Of a stretch of DNA of 64,000 nt, positions 23,625 through 33,606 are shown in pieces. The stretch is taken from positions 4,278,001 to 4,342,000 of the forward strand of contig RQOL01000618.1 of the NCBI GenBank assembly GCA_013076295.1. Reading direction: 5' to 3'. The first letter of the stretch is position 1. Every line of letters begins with the position of its first letter. Made by a program: the position numbers and the translations under genes. Origin of the DNA: Sanderia malayensis. Taxonomy: Eukaryota; Cnidaria; Scyphozoa; Semaeostomeae; Pelagiidae. The notes under the pieces were generated by a model. The model made no database searches. It worked only from the letters and a program-made list of their open reading frames with translations, and was not told the DNA's origin.

Positions 23625-23905
23625 ATATTTCCGTTTTCCATGCCTTATTAGCTGTTATCCTGGTGTAAAAGTCACTTAAAGCCAATTACCGCTAGCTCCA
23701 ATGGTCCAAAAAAATGGAAAATGTTTTAAGATGTGCTCAAACCTATGGGTAACTAATTTAGTGACAAAGTCCATGAGTAACAGATTGACGGAGCCATTAC
23801 GGTTCAAAAGCGACCCTTTGTCTCCGCTTTCCATGGTGTATTAGATGTTATTCTTGTGTAAATGTCACATAAAGCCAATTGTCGCAAGATCCAACGGTCC
23901 AAAAT
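23625..23905 (+). repeat. Two diverged direct repeats of about 85 bp
   Basis: A unit containing CCGTTTTCCATGCCTTATTA, GTCACTTAAAGCCAATTACC and CTCCAATGGTCCAAAA near 23631 recurs near 23820 with about 15 percent differences. It is non-coding and borders the palindromic element. Confidence 0.6.
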
Positions 23906-24823
23906 TGTAGGGAATTTCGTACAACCATCTAACAACCTGCCTAACCGAAGTTTTTAGAGTTTGAATCCACTAATTGAAGGTCACTGATTATTTTGAGCCC
24001 TGGGACCATTCTGGTAAATGACCGGAAGTGGCATTTCCGGGAATGAAAAAATGCACGGTCAGCAAAAATTAAAAATTCTATTTTTTCAAATCTGATTACA
24101 CCATCGGAAAGAGCATTTGATACTGAGTAAAAAATACTAAGAGACTAACATTATCTGATTTATAAATAAAAAGTTATGGCTCCTGAAACAAGCGAAGGAC
24201 ATTGACAGCCCTAAAACTGATTTCTTTCTTTTAGTCCGGTAGCTGAAAAGGGGGTAGTACCACCAGACGAGGTAATTTATGAGACCAAGTGATTTTGGTC
24301 AATTTTGGGGCGCAGAATTCGAATTTCGATGTTCTTTTTATGGGGGAGGGCCGTTTCCGAGATATGGGGGCAAATGCCCCCAAATTCAACAAAAGCGTGC
24401 TATAGTTAAAACTGTGACTATACCTCTTAAATGTTTGGTTTCTGATTGTAAGGCATTGATTATGGCCTGATCAAGCTTATTGGAGGTTTTTTAGGTTTCA
24501 GGCCAGGGCATAGAAATTCTGGGGTAACCGTGCCCCCAAATGGGGGCAACAAGGTAATTTGATCAAAACGTAATCAAAAACATCTCTTCCTATGAATTTG
24601 AGGGCGTAGAATCTGAATTTCGATGTTATTTTGACAAGAAAGGAGCCATTTTGGAGATATAGGGGTAAATGCCCCAGAACAGGGGGTAAAGTGTGCTATT
24701 CTTATTTATATTTTTGATGACGTCACACTATTGAACTCTATACCGGGCTTCATTTTGGCAACTTATTGAATTGAACTATGATAGAACTCAGTAATTACCT
24801 GAGTTTTCATGCAAGAATATAAT

Positions 24824-25525
24824 TTAGTCATCATTGCTGTCACTATCACTGCTCTCTTCATCCGAACTCAGCATATCGCTTAAGACTTCCTCTTCCATAT
24901 CATCACCATTACGATCTTCTATCAGGAGCTCAGCTATCTCCTCTGGATACGCTTCCACTGTCCAATTTATTGTCATGTTTGGTAGCCAACCATGATTGCA
25001 TGGATCATCCAACGCTAGAATAGGATTTGATGCATTTCGCCACATCCTTGCCACAAAACTTGCTCGCTTGCAATGCAACTCCAGGCTTGTCTGGCATGGT
25101 TGAAGGAGAGACAGATCGATGACCTTTCCATCCTTTTCCAATCTCTGCCAAAATATTTCTTTCCTTGCCTCGTTCACTGAATGCTGCTGCCTTCTTCCAA
25201 AAATTGCACACACAAAATGTTCCAATCCAGCAAGTTGGTGGAGAGTAATATGTTGACCGTTTCCTAAAGAAGCGACTAAGTCAATAAATACTGAATTCTC
25301 TTTGACGTGCTTCCAACAAAGTTGCTTCCCTTTGCGCAGAATGCTCGAAAAGTAGTCGTTGCCCGTGAAGGAATGCAGCCCAAGCAGTGCTCTCTTTTGT
25401 CTTTGTGACAGTGTGCATGCACTGACGTCTAAAGGCGTATCCTGTTCAATGTTGATCGTATAAGTGCGTCGAACTCTCCTGCTACTAAGGACGTATATCG
25501 ATATGCCTGAGCTGGAACGGACCAC
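24824..25525 (-). pseudogene. C-terminal fragment of a transposon-encoded protein, left arm
   Basis: An open frame of about 230 codons without an ATG at its start, cut off at the palindrome centre. It contains LLGLHSFTGNDYFSS, G-K-Q-L-C-W-K, LEHFVCAIFGRRQQHS, G-W-L-P-N-M-T-I-N-W and a poly-acidic serine tail ending in D-D. The H-S-F-T-G-N-D patch parallels HSITGCDTTS in the 1571-aa protein at 54116 and recalls the end of an XPG/FEN-like nuclease domain. It is a non-autonomous remnant. Confidence 0.7.
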
Positions 25526-25549
25526 GCAGACAGTACCTCGCCGTTTCTC

Positions 25550-26156
25550 TTTTAGACGTCAGTGCATGCACATGTCACAAAGAAAAAGAGAGCACTGCTT
25601 GGGCTGCATTCCTTCACGGGCAACGACTATTTTCGAGCATTCTGCGCAAAGGGAAGCAACTTTGTTGGAAGCACGTCAAAGAGAATTCAGTATTTATTGA
25701 CTTAGTCGCTTCTTTAGGAAACGGTCAACATATTACTCTCCACCAACTTGCTGGATTGGAACATTTTGTGTGTGCAATTTTTGGAAGAAGGCAGCAGCAT
25801 TCAGTGAACGAGGCAAGGAAAGAAATATTTTGGCAGAGATTGGAAAAGGATGGAAAGGTCATCGATCTGTCTCTCCTTCAACCATGCCAGACAAGCCTGG
25901 AGTTGCATTGCAAGCGAGCAAGTTTTGTGGCAGGATGTGGCGAAATGCATCAAATCCTATTCTAGCGTTGGATGATCCATGCAATCATGGTTGGCTACCA
26001 AACATGACAATAAATTGGACAGTGGAAGCGTATCCAGAGGAGATAGCTGAGCTCCTGATAGAAGATCGTAATGGTGATGATATGGAAGAGGAAGTCTTAA
26101 GCGATATGCTGAGTTCGGATGAAGAGAGCAGTGATAGTGACAGCAATGATGACTAA
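25550..26156 (+). pseudogene. Mirror copy of the same fragment, right arm
   Basis: The same C-terminal coding sequence on the plus strand. It is broken into two frames near 25700-25760 and shows small differences from the left arm, such as a deletion near 25930 that turns the V-A-R-M-W-R region into a frameshift. The acidic tail and stop match the left arm. Confidence 0.7.
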
Positions 26157-27089
26157 ATTATATTCTTGCATGAAAACTCAGGTAATTACTGAGTTCTATC
26201 ATAGTTCAATTCAATAAGTTGCCAAAATGAAGCCCGGTATAGAGTTCAATAGTGTGACGTCATCAAAAATATAAATAAGAATAGCACACTTTACCCCCTG
26301 TTCTGGGGGCATTTACCCCTATATCTCCAAAATGGCTCCTTTTTGTCAAAATAACATCGAAATTCAGATTCTACGCCCTCAAATTCATAGGAAGAGATGT
26401 TTTTGATTACGTTTGATCAATTACCTTGTTGCCCCCATTTGGGGGCACGGTTACCCCAGAATTTCTATGCCCTGGCCTGAAACCTAAAAAACCTCCAATA
26501 AGCTTGATCAGGCCATAATCAATGCCTTACAATCAGAAACCAAACATTTAAGAGGTATAGTCACAGTTTTAACTATGGCACGCTTTTGTTGAATTTGGGG
26601 GCATTTGCCCCCATATCTCGGAAACGGCCCCTCCCCCATAAAAAGAACATCGAAATTCGAATTCTGCGCCCCAAAATTGACCAAAATCACTTGGTCTCAT
26701 AAATTACCTCGTCTGGTGGTACTACCCCCTTTTCAGCTACCGGACTAAAAGAAAGAAATCAGTTTTAGGGCTGTCAATGTCCTTCGCTTGTTTCAGGAGC
26801 CATAACTTTTTATTTATAAATCAGATAATGTTAGTCTCTTAGTATTTTTTACTCAGTATCAAATGCTCTTTCCGATGATGTAATCAGATTTGAAAAAATA
26901 GAATTTTTAATTTTTGCTGACCGTGCATTTTTTTCACTCCCGGAAATGCCACTTCCGGTCATTTACCAGAATGGTCCCAGGGCTCAAAATAATCAGTGAC
27001 CTTCAATTAGTGGATTCAAACTCTAAAAACTTCGGTTAGGCAGGTTGCTAGATGGTTGTACGAAATTCCCTGCCTTCTAGGGTTCAAAA

Positions 27090-27480
27090 GCTGGTCACTT
27101 CATCATAATTACCCTTGTTATTCCGAATATTTAATTAACAAGTTATTTATCAACATTATAAGCGAGCTCTTGTCCCAAGTGAAATACATTTCCTATACAT
27201 AAAGCTAGGGTTAGAAAAGTCAAATTTAGAAACAGATAGAAATGTCACTCACAAGGGGTCGAATCCAAATAATTAGCACCTTCTGATCAGTTTGAGACCA
27301 TTCCCAGGCTTCTAGCATATATATTTCAAAAGTTGGCCCCAGGCGAGCTCTTGCCCCAAGTGAAATACATTACCTGTCCTACATAATGCTAAGGTTAGAA
27401 AAGCTGGTCCCTTCATCATAATTACCCTCCATAAAAACGGATATTCAATTAACAATTCATTTATCAACATTATTCACTTA
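27090..27480 (+). repeat. Two or more further copies of the 184-bp repeat family
   Basis: Copies start near 27166 and 27349 (GCGAGCTCTTGTCCCAAGTG and GCGAGCTCTTGCCCCAAGTG) with the same CTCACAAGGGGTCGAATCC core. A longer module (AAAGCTGGTC, then CTTCATCATAATTACCCT and TTATCAACATTAT) also occurs twice, at about 27090 and 27397. A fragment (CCCAGCCTTCTAGCATATA) recurs at 27680. Confidence 0.8.
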
Positions 27481-27697
27481 AATCCCATATAAATTTACTA
27501 TCTTATTGTGAGGGAAATTTAATGTTATCAGAGACACAACATAGCTATATCAGGCGGCCCTAGAATAACAGGGCAGGCGACATCTGGCTTGGCGCCTCTC
27601 AATATGCCTATGGTAATGTTAAAGTTGCTAGATTCGAATTATACTAAATTGGTCCTACTGATCAGTCTGAGAAAATTCCCAGCCTTCTAGCATATAC

Positions 27698-27912
27698 AGG
27701 GCCGGTTCCATGGGGGGTGTGGGGGGGGGGGTGTGATACCCACCCCAAGAATTGAGTTTTAGGGATTTACTCGCTAAACTTCGATTTTTGGTCGGTAAAA
27801 TTATGTTACGAAAGTTTACATATATGGTTTTGTGGTATGGTTTTTTTTAATTACTCGGTACATAAGAGCTTACTGCACCCCCTGAAGAAAATTTCCTGGA
27901 GCCGGCCCTGCA
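27698..27912. mobile_element. MITE, CAGGGCCGGTTCCA...TGGAGCCGGCCCTG
   Basis: About 215 bp with 14-bp terminal inverted repeats and a G-run (GTGGGGGGGGGG) near the left end. The CAGGGCCGG terminus is hAT-like. The flanks (CATATA left, CATTTA right) do not give a clean 8-bp duplication. Non-coding. Confidence 0.7.
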
Positions 27913-28602
27913 TTTAGTATTGACTGGAAGTCATAGAGTAGATATGAAAAAGTTTTAACAACTGGCAAATGCTTCCATAACACATGTTCTATTAGACTTG
28001 AATTCAACTCACCAGATTCAAGGGGAGTCTCCCACCAGATTGCATCATTATGATATAATCTGTAGAAAATATAACATCATTACTTTTGGCAACAAAACCA
28101 ACCAGAAAATTCTTATAAATTCTTATTACATAATCCATCTTTCTCCACAGCAGATCTATTTTCAAACATTTAATTCTATAAATAAATGTGTATTTATAGC
28201 TCAGTGGGTAAATTGAAAAATTCAAGATCTCATGACTTCCTACAAACTTCAATTACATTTTGAAATAAAGCATTAAAAAATTACAATTATTCAGTCCAAA
28301 ACACAAATAATAACATTTTATTACCCAACTATCTTGCATTTTTTCTATCTACAAATAATTGCAACAATGATAACATAATATAATGTTGATAAATATGTTT
28401 GCACATATACTTTATGAAAATATTTTTAGTTCCATTCTAGAATTTTGTAATGCTTGGGTGATTTTTATCAATGTTCACAGTTTTCTACTCCAGGACACCT
28501 TAAATAAACAAGCGTGGAATCAATGTTTTGAAAGGCAGGTTATACAAGGGAAATAACTTTGCTTAGAAATATATCATTTAGTGTAAATTGTTGATGTGTA
28601 AA
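27913..28602. other. Intergenic, no supported gene
   Basis: AT-rich, with no convincing exon. If POLE4 has a further 3' exon (a GTGAGA donor lies at 28670), it would be expected here, but I cannot identify it. Confidence 0.4.
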
Positions 28603-29272
28603 CTATTTTATGGAAGTGATTTGCCATCCAGGCAATAACCAAAGGAGAATAGCATAAGAAGCAATCTCACCCTCAAGAAATACCATTGAGTCAATCTCAT
28701 TGATAGCTGCATCTGAAAAATACTAATTGTTGCAAGTCAGACTGCACAGCAAAAATGTTCAATACTTGCACTACTACTACTCTGAGCAAAATTATTAACA
28801 TATTAATACATTAATGATTATAGACGACAATTTTGCCGCAATACACAGTATAAACAATTCACCTAAATCCCGTTTTTGTATTGTTTTCCTTTTGGATTGA
28901 ATACTTCGTCGATGAGCTTCTTTGGCAATAAACTGCACAAAATATTCCTATGCAAAAATAAAGCATTTTCCTTTGGTTACTACATTAATTTCCTCAAAAA
29001 AACAGTCTAACTTTACATATCTACCAACAATAAAAACTTACGGCAGCTTTAGTAACGAGGAAAACTGATTCTTGACTTGCGATATGCAAATCAGTATCCA
29101 GTTTCATCATGTTTCTAACTCTTGTGTAAGGAAGTTGGGCTATTTTTGAACTGTTAGGTTTCCCATCCTCGTTTCCTGGTTGTGTTTCTGTTGCTTCTTC
29201 TTCGATATCCCTTTCCAAAATTTCACTTTCAATGCTTTCATCAACAAACATCTCATTAGAATCATCCGCCAT
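28603..29272 (-). CDS. POLE4: POLE4, histone-fold subunit of DNA polymerase epsilon
   Basis: Exons 29272-29042, 28947-28863 and 28712-28603 join in phase to 141 aa. POLE4 pairs with POLE3 through histone folds in the leading-strand polymerase epsilon holoenzyme. The N-terminus is acidic and variable. The fold begins QLPYTRVRNMMKLD, continues SQESVFLVTKAAEYFVQFIA-KEAH and K-R-K-T-I-Q-K-R-D-L-D-A-A-I, and ends in D-S-M-V-F-L-E-G, as in known POLE4. Odd: about 21 mostly hydrophobic residues follow FLEG before the stop. A GTGAGA donor immediately after FLEG (28670) suggests the tail may be intron read-through and a last exon may be missed. Confidence 0.88.
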
Positions 29273-29960
29273 CTTTCTTAAAATAATAGATCAAAAAATA
29301 TTCCCGCCAAAACGGACGAGCTGACATTGTGGGTGGGAGATATAAGCTGAACTTCAGGCGGGAACTTGACTTGTTTGTTGGGTAATGATTGTGGGAAGGG
29401 AAACAGGATGAATAATAACAATTATAATTCTGAAATTTTGTTTTTGATGTTTGCGGTCCTTAAGATCACATCAGGGTAAGACAGAGAGGACAGTTTTGCG
29501 CCATCTGGTCTTGCTATAACAAGATGCTCAGAGGAGGAGCAGGATGGATGGGATGGATATACATACAACACAAGGAAGCAACCCTGTCAAAAATTCATTT
29601 CAAATTGTTCCAAAGTCATCAAACCCCAAACTATAGATAGAGCATTATTGCTCAAGTTAGTTCCTGGAAATACGTCCTGATGATGTGATGTTGTTATGAT
29701 TACAGCTGCGACAGAATTTCATCAAAGTGAGTCGGCTCCATAATTATTCCTCCTCCACGATGAATTTAATCAATTGCCGTGGTAAAAACCGGTTTCGATA
29801 ACCTGTTCAATAAAAATTCCCGATTGCAAAGCAGTGCGTCATTGTTTCACATAAATTATTCAATGCCGATTGTTTAATCAACCAATAAGCGTCCCTAAAA
29901 TAGGTAATTTATGCAGCGATGTTGCTTTATCTTGGGATTGACTTTTCACTTCAAGAAATT

Positions 29961-31986
29961 TGGCATAGTATAAAAACCATACCCCAGGACCCAGGACCCA
30001 GGACCACAAGTATGACCCTTAAGTATGGAAAATCAAAAATGACCCTTGACTATAGAGTGGTCATCCCCGCTAATGATTGACATCGGATCACGTTTCAAGA
30101 GATGATTTCATTGATTTCACTGCTTGAATCCAGGGGTACTCCGCCCCTAAAATTTTGTGGCCAGGTCCTCTGGCTATTCAAATTTAGGAAACTTTTAAGG
30201 ACGTTACTGGTACTAAAAAGGCGCATACAATTTTAGAAACTCAGTTCTACTTTAGAACTATTTTTATAAAAACAAAGTTTATGAAAACACTGAGACTCGA
30301 TTTCAAATGAAGAACAATACAGAAAACAATAGTTTATTGCTTAGAACAATAGCAAAAATAAAAACATCTGATCTGAGCCTCGACCAAATTTTCCGAGTTT
30401 TTGGCGCAATAGGCGTTCCTAAATGTTTCACCTTCCCCGCATATCCCATCCCTGGGCTTATTTTTTACTCTGCTTATAATTTTTCTAATCTCTGTTTTCC
30501 AACTCTCCGGTTATTCCACCCCTCCCTTCGTCTATCTGGCACCAATAAGTAGTAGCTAGATCTGTTATTTAATACAAACTTCCTTCTTAATTTTATGCTG
30601 TGTCAGTTGTTTACAAAGCAGTGCTGTCCTTTTTAAAATGTTTTTAAAATGTGCATTTGATCTCACCAGATTTTGTCAGATTGGTCAGATGAAACAAGAA
30701 AAATTTCCCAAGTTTTATTTACGACCGGAAACCTTGTGGCGAATCAAGCAGTGAAATCCATGAAATCATCTCTCGAAACGTGATCGATGTCAATCATTAG
30801 CGGGGATGACCACTCTATAGTCAAGGGTCATTTTTGATTTTCCATACTTAAGGGTCATACTTGTGGTCCTGGGTCCTGGGTCCTGGGGTATGGTTTTTAT
30901 ACACTGGGGTTCCAAAAGTATTGCAACGCCTGATGAAAAATGGCGTCTAAAAGTGGCCCTAGGCCTGAGCAAGAAAATTTACATAGCAATATAAAACTAC
31001 CAAACGGGCTTCAATAGCGAATTTCTTAAGCATAAATATACTCAAAATTTCATAAATTTTCAAGTGAAAACTTAATTTAAACTATTATCATATTGTTTTG
31101 CAATAATATTAAAAGAAAACTGCGAAGAGGTCCCTTAAAAAATGTTTGCGAACATTTATCGAAGTGGAGTAATTAAAGCGCCAATAATTATAATTTCTTT
31201 CACTCAAAGCCACGCAAATTCTCTCTCATTTAAAAGAGAATGTTTTAAAACTTTGAAAAATATAAGAATTATTTACGCAACTGTCTTGACCTTTTTACAA
31301 TTCACGGTTTAAGTTTTTGTTTATCATATTAGGAATTTGATTTGACAAAACCAATTTTTCCGTGATTTTTTTCCAGTGTCAAAAAAGAAGGTTAAACGCC
31401 ATAACAAAAAATCAGACATGGATATTCCTATAATTTATTTCAAATGCTACAATTTGATATAATTTTTAAGGGCTTAATATTTTCTGAATTGAACGAAAAT
31501 TTCATTTTTTAAAACCCAATTTGAACTTTGAAAAAAACATGTGCTTCTCAAGTTGTACACAAAGATTTAAACCGTGAATTGTAAAAAGGTCAAGACAGTT
31601 GCGTAAATAATTCTTATATTTTTCAAAGTTTTAAAACATTCTCTTTTAAATGAGAGAGAATTTGCGTGGCTTTGAGTGAAAGAAATTATAATTATTGGCG
31701 TTTTAATTACTCCACTTCGATAAATTTTCGCAAACATTTTTTAAGGGACCTCTTCGCAGTTTTCTTTTAATATTATTGCAAAACAATATGATATAGTTTA
31801 AATTATGTTTTCACTTGAAAATGTATGAAATTTTGAGTATATTTCTGCTAAAAAAAATCGCTATTGAAACCCGTTTGGTCTTTATATATTGTTATGTAAA
31901 TTTTCTTGCTCAGGCCTAGGGCCACTTCTAGACGCCATTTTTCACGAGGCGTTGCAATACTTTTGGAACCCCAGTGTACTATGCCA
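29961..31986. mobile_element. TIR transposon TGGCATAG...CTATGCCA with 7-bp target duplication
   Basis: AGAAATT at 29954-29960 is repeated at 31987-31993. Terminal inverted repeats run about 170 bp, from TGGCATAGTATAAAAACC through CCAGGACCCAGGACCCAGG and GGTCATCCCCGCTAATGATT, mirrored at 30730-30900 plus 31977-31986. The right repeat is split by a second element at 30902-31976. No transposase frame is visible in the 600-bp interior, so it is non-autonomous. Confidence 0.8.
30902..31976. mobile_element. Fold-back mariner/Tc1-type element nested in the previous one
   Basis: Ends CACTGGGGTTCCAAAAGT and its complement, flanked by TA at 30900-30901 and 31977-31978. The element is 1075 bp, nearly all in two inverted arms of about 430 bp (with GCAACTGTCTTGACC... 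mirrored). The TA duplication and CAGTGGGGTTCC-like terminus indicate a Tc1/mariner-derived, non-autonomous copy. Confidence 0.85.
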
Positions 31987-32415
31987 AGAAATTTTGCCTC
32001 TCCCGAGGAAGAAAGTAGAGTTCAGTGAACGAATTCCGTTATTGATATTTTGCTGTGATAATTTACTTGGTCTTCTATTTTACAGATGGTGGATGCTTCT
32101 GATGAAATTCGTAGTTTTTGTGTCTTATTAGATGGAAACTACAAGCAACTTCTCGGCGTTGGAATTCTTTTGCTGCACGTAAAAATCTTCGACGAGGGAA
32201 GCTAAAGCGGACAGCGTACTTGTTAGCTGTTCTTTTCGTTGATGTAAAAACGACTTAACTTTCAGGATCTAACTGTTTAACATTACACAGTCATTGATGG
32301 GGTAAAGCTTTTGATTTGGATGTCCTCTGCTGGCAAAGCTAAATTTGCTATTCTATGCCTAATTTTTTAATATTCTCCACGCATCCCGGCCTAAAAGTTT
32401 AACGATATTTACAAG

Positions 32416-32916
32416 ATGGCTCGATTCAACAACCAAACTGGTGCCGATAATCAAACAAGCCAGCACAGCACTGAAAGAAATGAGACCAGGCAATCTTACA
32501 GCTTATCAGCATTTGCAATGTTTGATAAAATCTTCAACGCAATTTCGGAAGCCAAGCACAATAAGTTACACGTTGTCAAATTCAGAGAAATCACGGAGCA
32601 GATTGTCAAGGCTTTGAGTGGTATGGATGTGCATTTCATTCGTAATGCCGAGTTCTACCCGGATTTGAAAGAAACACTTTCGAAAATTTACTACCATATT
32701 ATTGATTCTTCCACAAGAAACAAATGGGTGAAAATGATGATGGCCAAAAAGGATCTCGCAACATATGGAGAAATTCAGAAACATGTTGATAATCTTGTGA
32801 GCAGAATTGTCTTTTCGTACGCCCAAAGAATTAAGCAAAGAAGAAATTCTCCATCCCCAAGTTCTGACAGAAGCAGATCCAGTTCTTCAGGCTGTGCAAG
32901 TTGCTGTGCTGAATAA
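32416..32916 (+). CDS. Unrecognised small helical protein
   Basis: A single-exon 166-aa frame starting ACAAGATGG, a good start context. The N-terminus is polar (N, Q, T, S). The middle is amphipathic and helical (Y-S-L-S-A-F-A-M-F-D-K-I-F, then V-D-N-L-V-S-R-I-V). The end is arginine/serine-rich, followed by GCASCCAE, which could be lipid-modified. It contains no known motif I can name. Length, composition and start context favour a real gene, but conservation is untested. Confidence 0.5.
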   Translation: MARFNNQTGADNQTSQHSTERNETRQSYSLSAFAMFDKIFNAISEAKHNKLHVVKFREITEQIVKALSGMDVHFIRNAEFYPDLKETLSKIYYHIIDSSTRNKWVKMMMAKKDLATYGEIQKHVDNLVSRIVFSYAQRIKQRRNSPSPSSDRSRSSSSGCASCCAE

Positions 32917-33606
32917 TCCGCACAAAACTAAAACTCCGAACTTTTATCTTATTCTAATTTGGATTATGCTTTTTATAACCATAAGCTTCAACTTTTTTAT
33001 AACACAAATGCTAGTAATTTTGAGAACCATTGCTTATACATATATATACGCCAAGGTTTTTTCTCCCCCCAGAAAATCGTAGGCAATATTCCTATTGATT
33101 TTCTAAAGGCTCAAATGCTATTATTCTGTGGTCAATGTTTGGTTAATATCTCTAGCTTTATCACCACAATGATGTTTACTACATGTTTGAGTATTTAAAT
33201 GAATTGTATTATTATTATAACTGTTATTTGACAAATTTATTGAAAACAAAAAGGATGCAGTATGTATTGTGATATTATTTAATTATTGTTTCATGCTATT
33301 TTGAAAATAAGTTTTGAGTTTAATCTGATAAACATTTTCAGCAGGACAGTTTTAACAAGTTATGCTAAAAATTGTTTGAAGATCAGTTTGTTTTTCTTAG
33401 CAGTTGTCAACTTTTGCCGGGGGGGGGGGGACCCAAATGCATACTCCAAGAGCTGTAAGTGTTCTGTATTTTCAGAACATTTTATCACAAGGAATAGGGT
33501 CATAATGCTGCACTGTGAATGTGTTTTCATCTTGAAAACTAAATGACCTAACCAACTAGTCTCCAGATGAAGTAGGGAAAATATTTGTATACACACTATT
33601 TGGCTG

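Larger units (their letters stand above)
24232..26747. mobile_element. Palindromic transposon TAGTCCGGTAGC...GCTACCGGACTA, copy 1
   Basis: A 2516-bp element whose two halves are near-perfect inverted copies. Each half holds the terminal part (TAGTCCGGTAGCTG, then GGTAGTACCACCAGACGAGG and GGGGGCAAATGCCCCC-type repeats) and the C-terminal coding part of a transposon protein facing outward. The flanks TTT and AAA are complementary, not a direct duplication, because here the surrounding arms are also inverted. A second copy lies at 51340-59650. Confidence 0.85.
23909..27071. mobile_element. Palindrome of about 3.16 kb: transposon inverted repeats around a 2.5-kb fold-back element
   Basis: From AGGGAATTTCGTACAACCAT at 23909 the left arm is mirrored to 27071, with arms of about 1.5 kb and a central unpaired stretch at about 25434-25545. 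The outer about 320 bp on each side resemble, loosely, the terminal repeats of the 5.8-kb element at 53369 (TTTTTCAAATCTGATTA and AAAGAGCATTTGATACTGA). They are probably the ends of another related family. Inside them is the element at 24232-26747. Confidence 0.8.

Noticed and set aside
33415..33435. G13 run near 33420
   Set aside because: Simple mononucleotide tract without partner; no G-quadruplex pattern beyond the single run.
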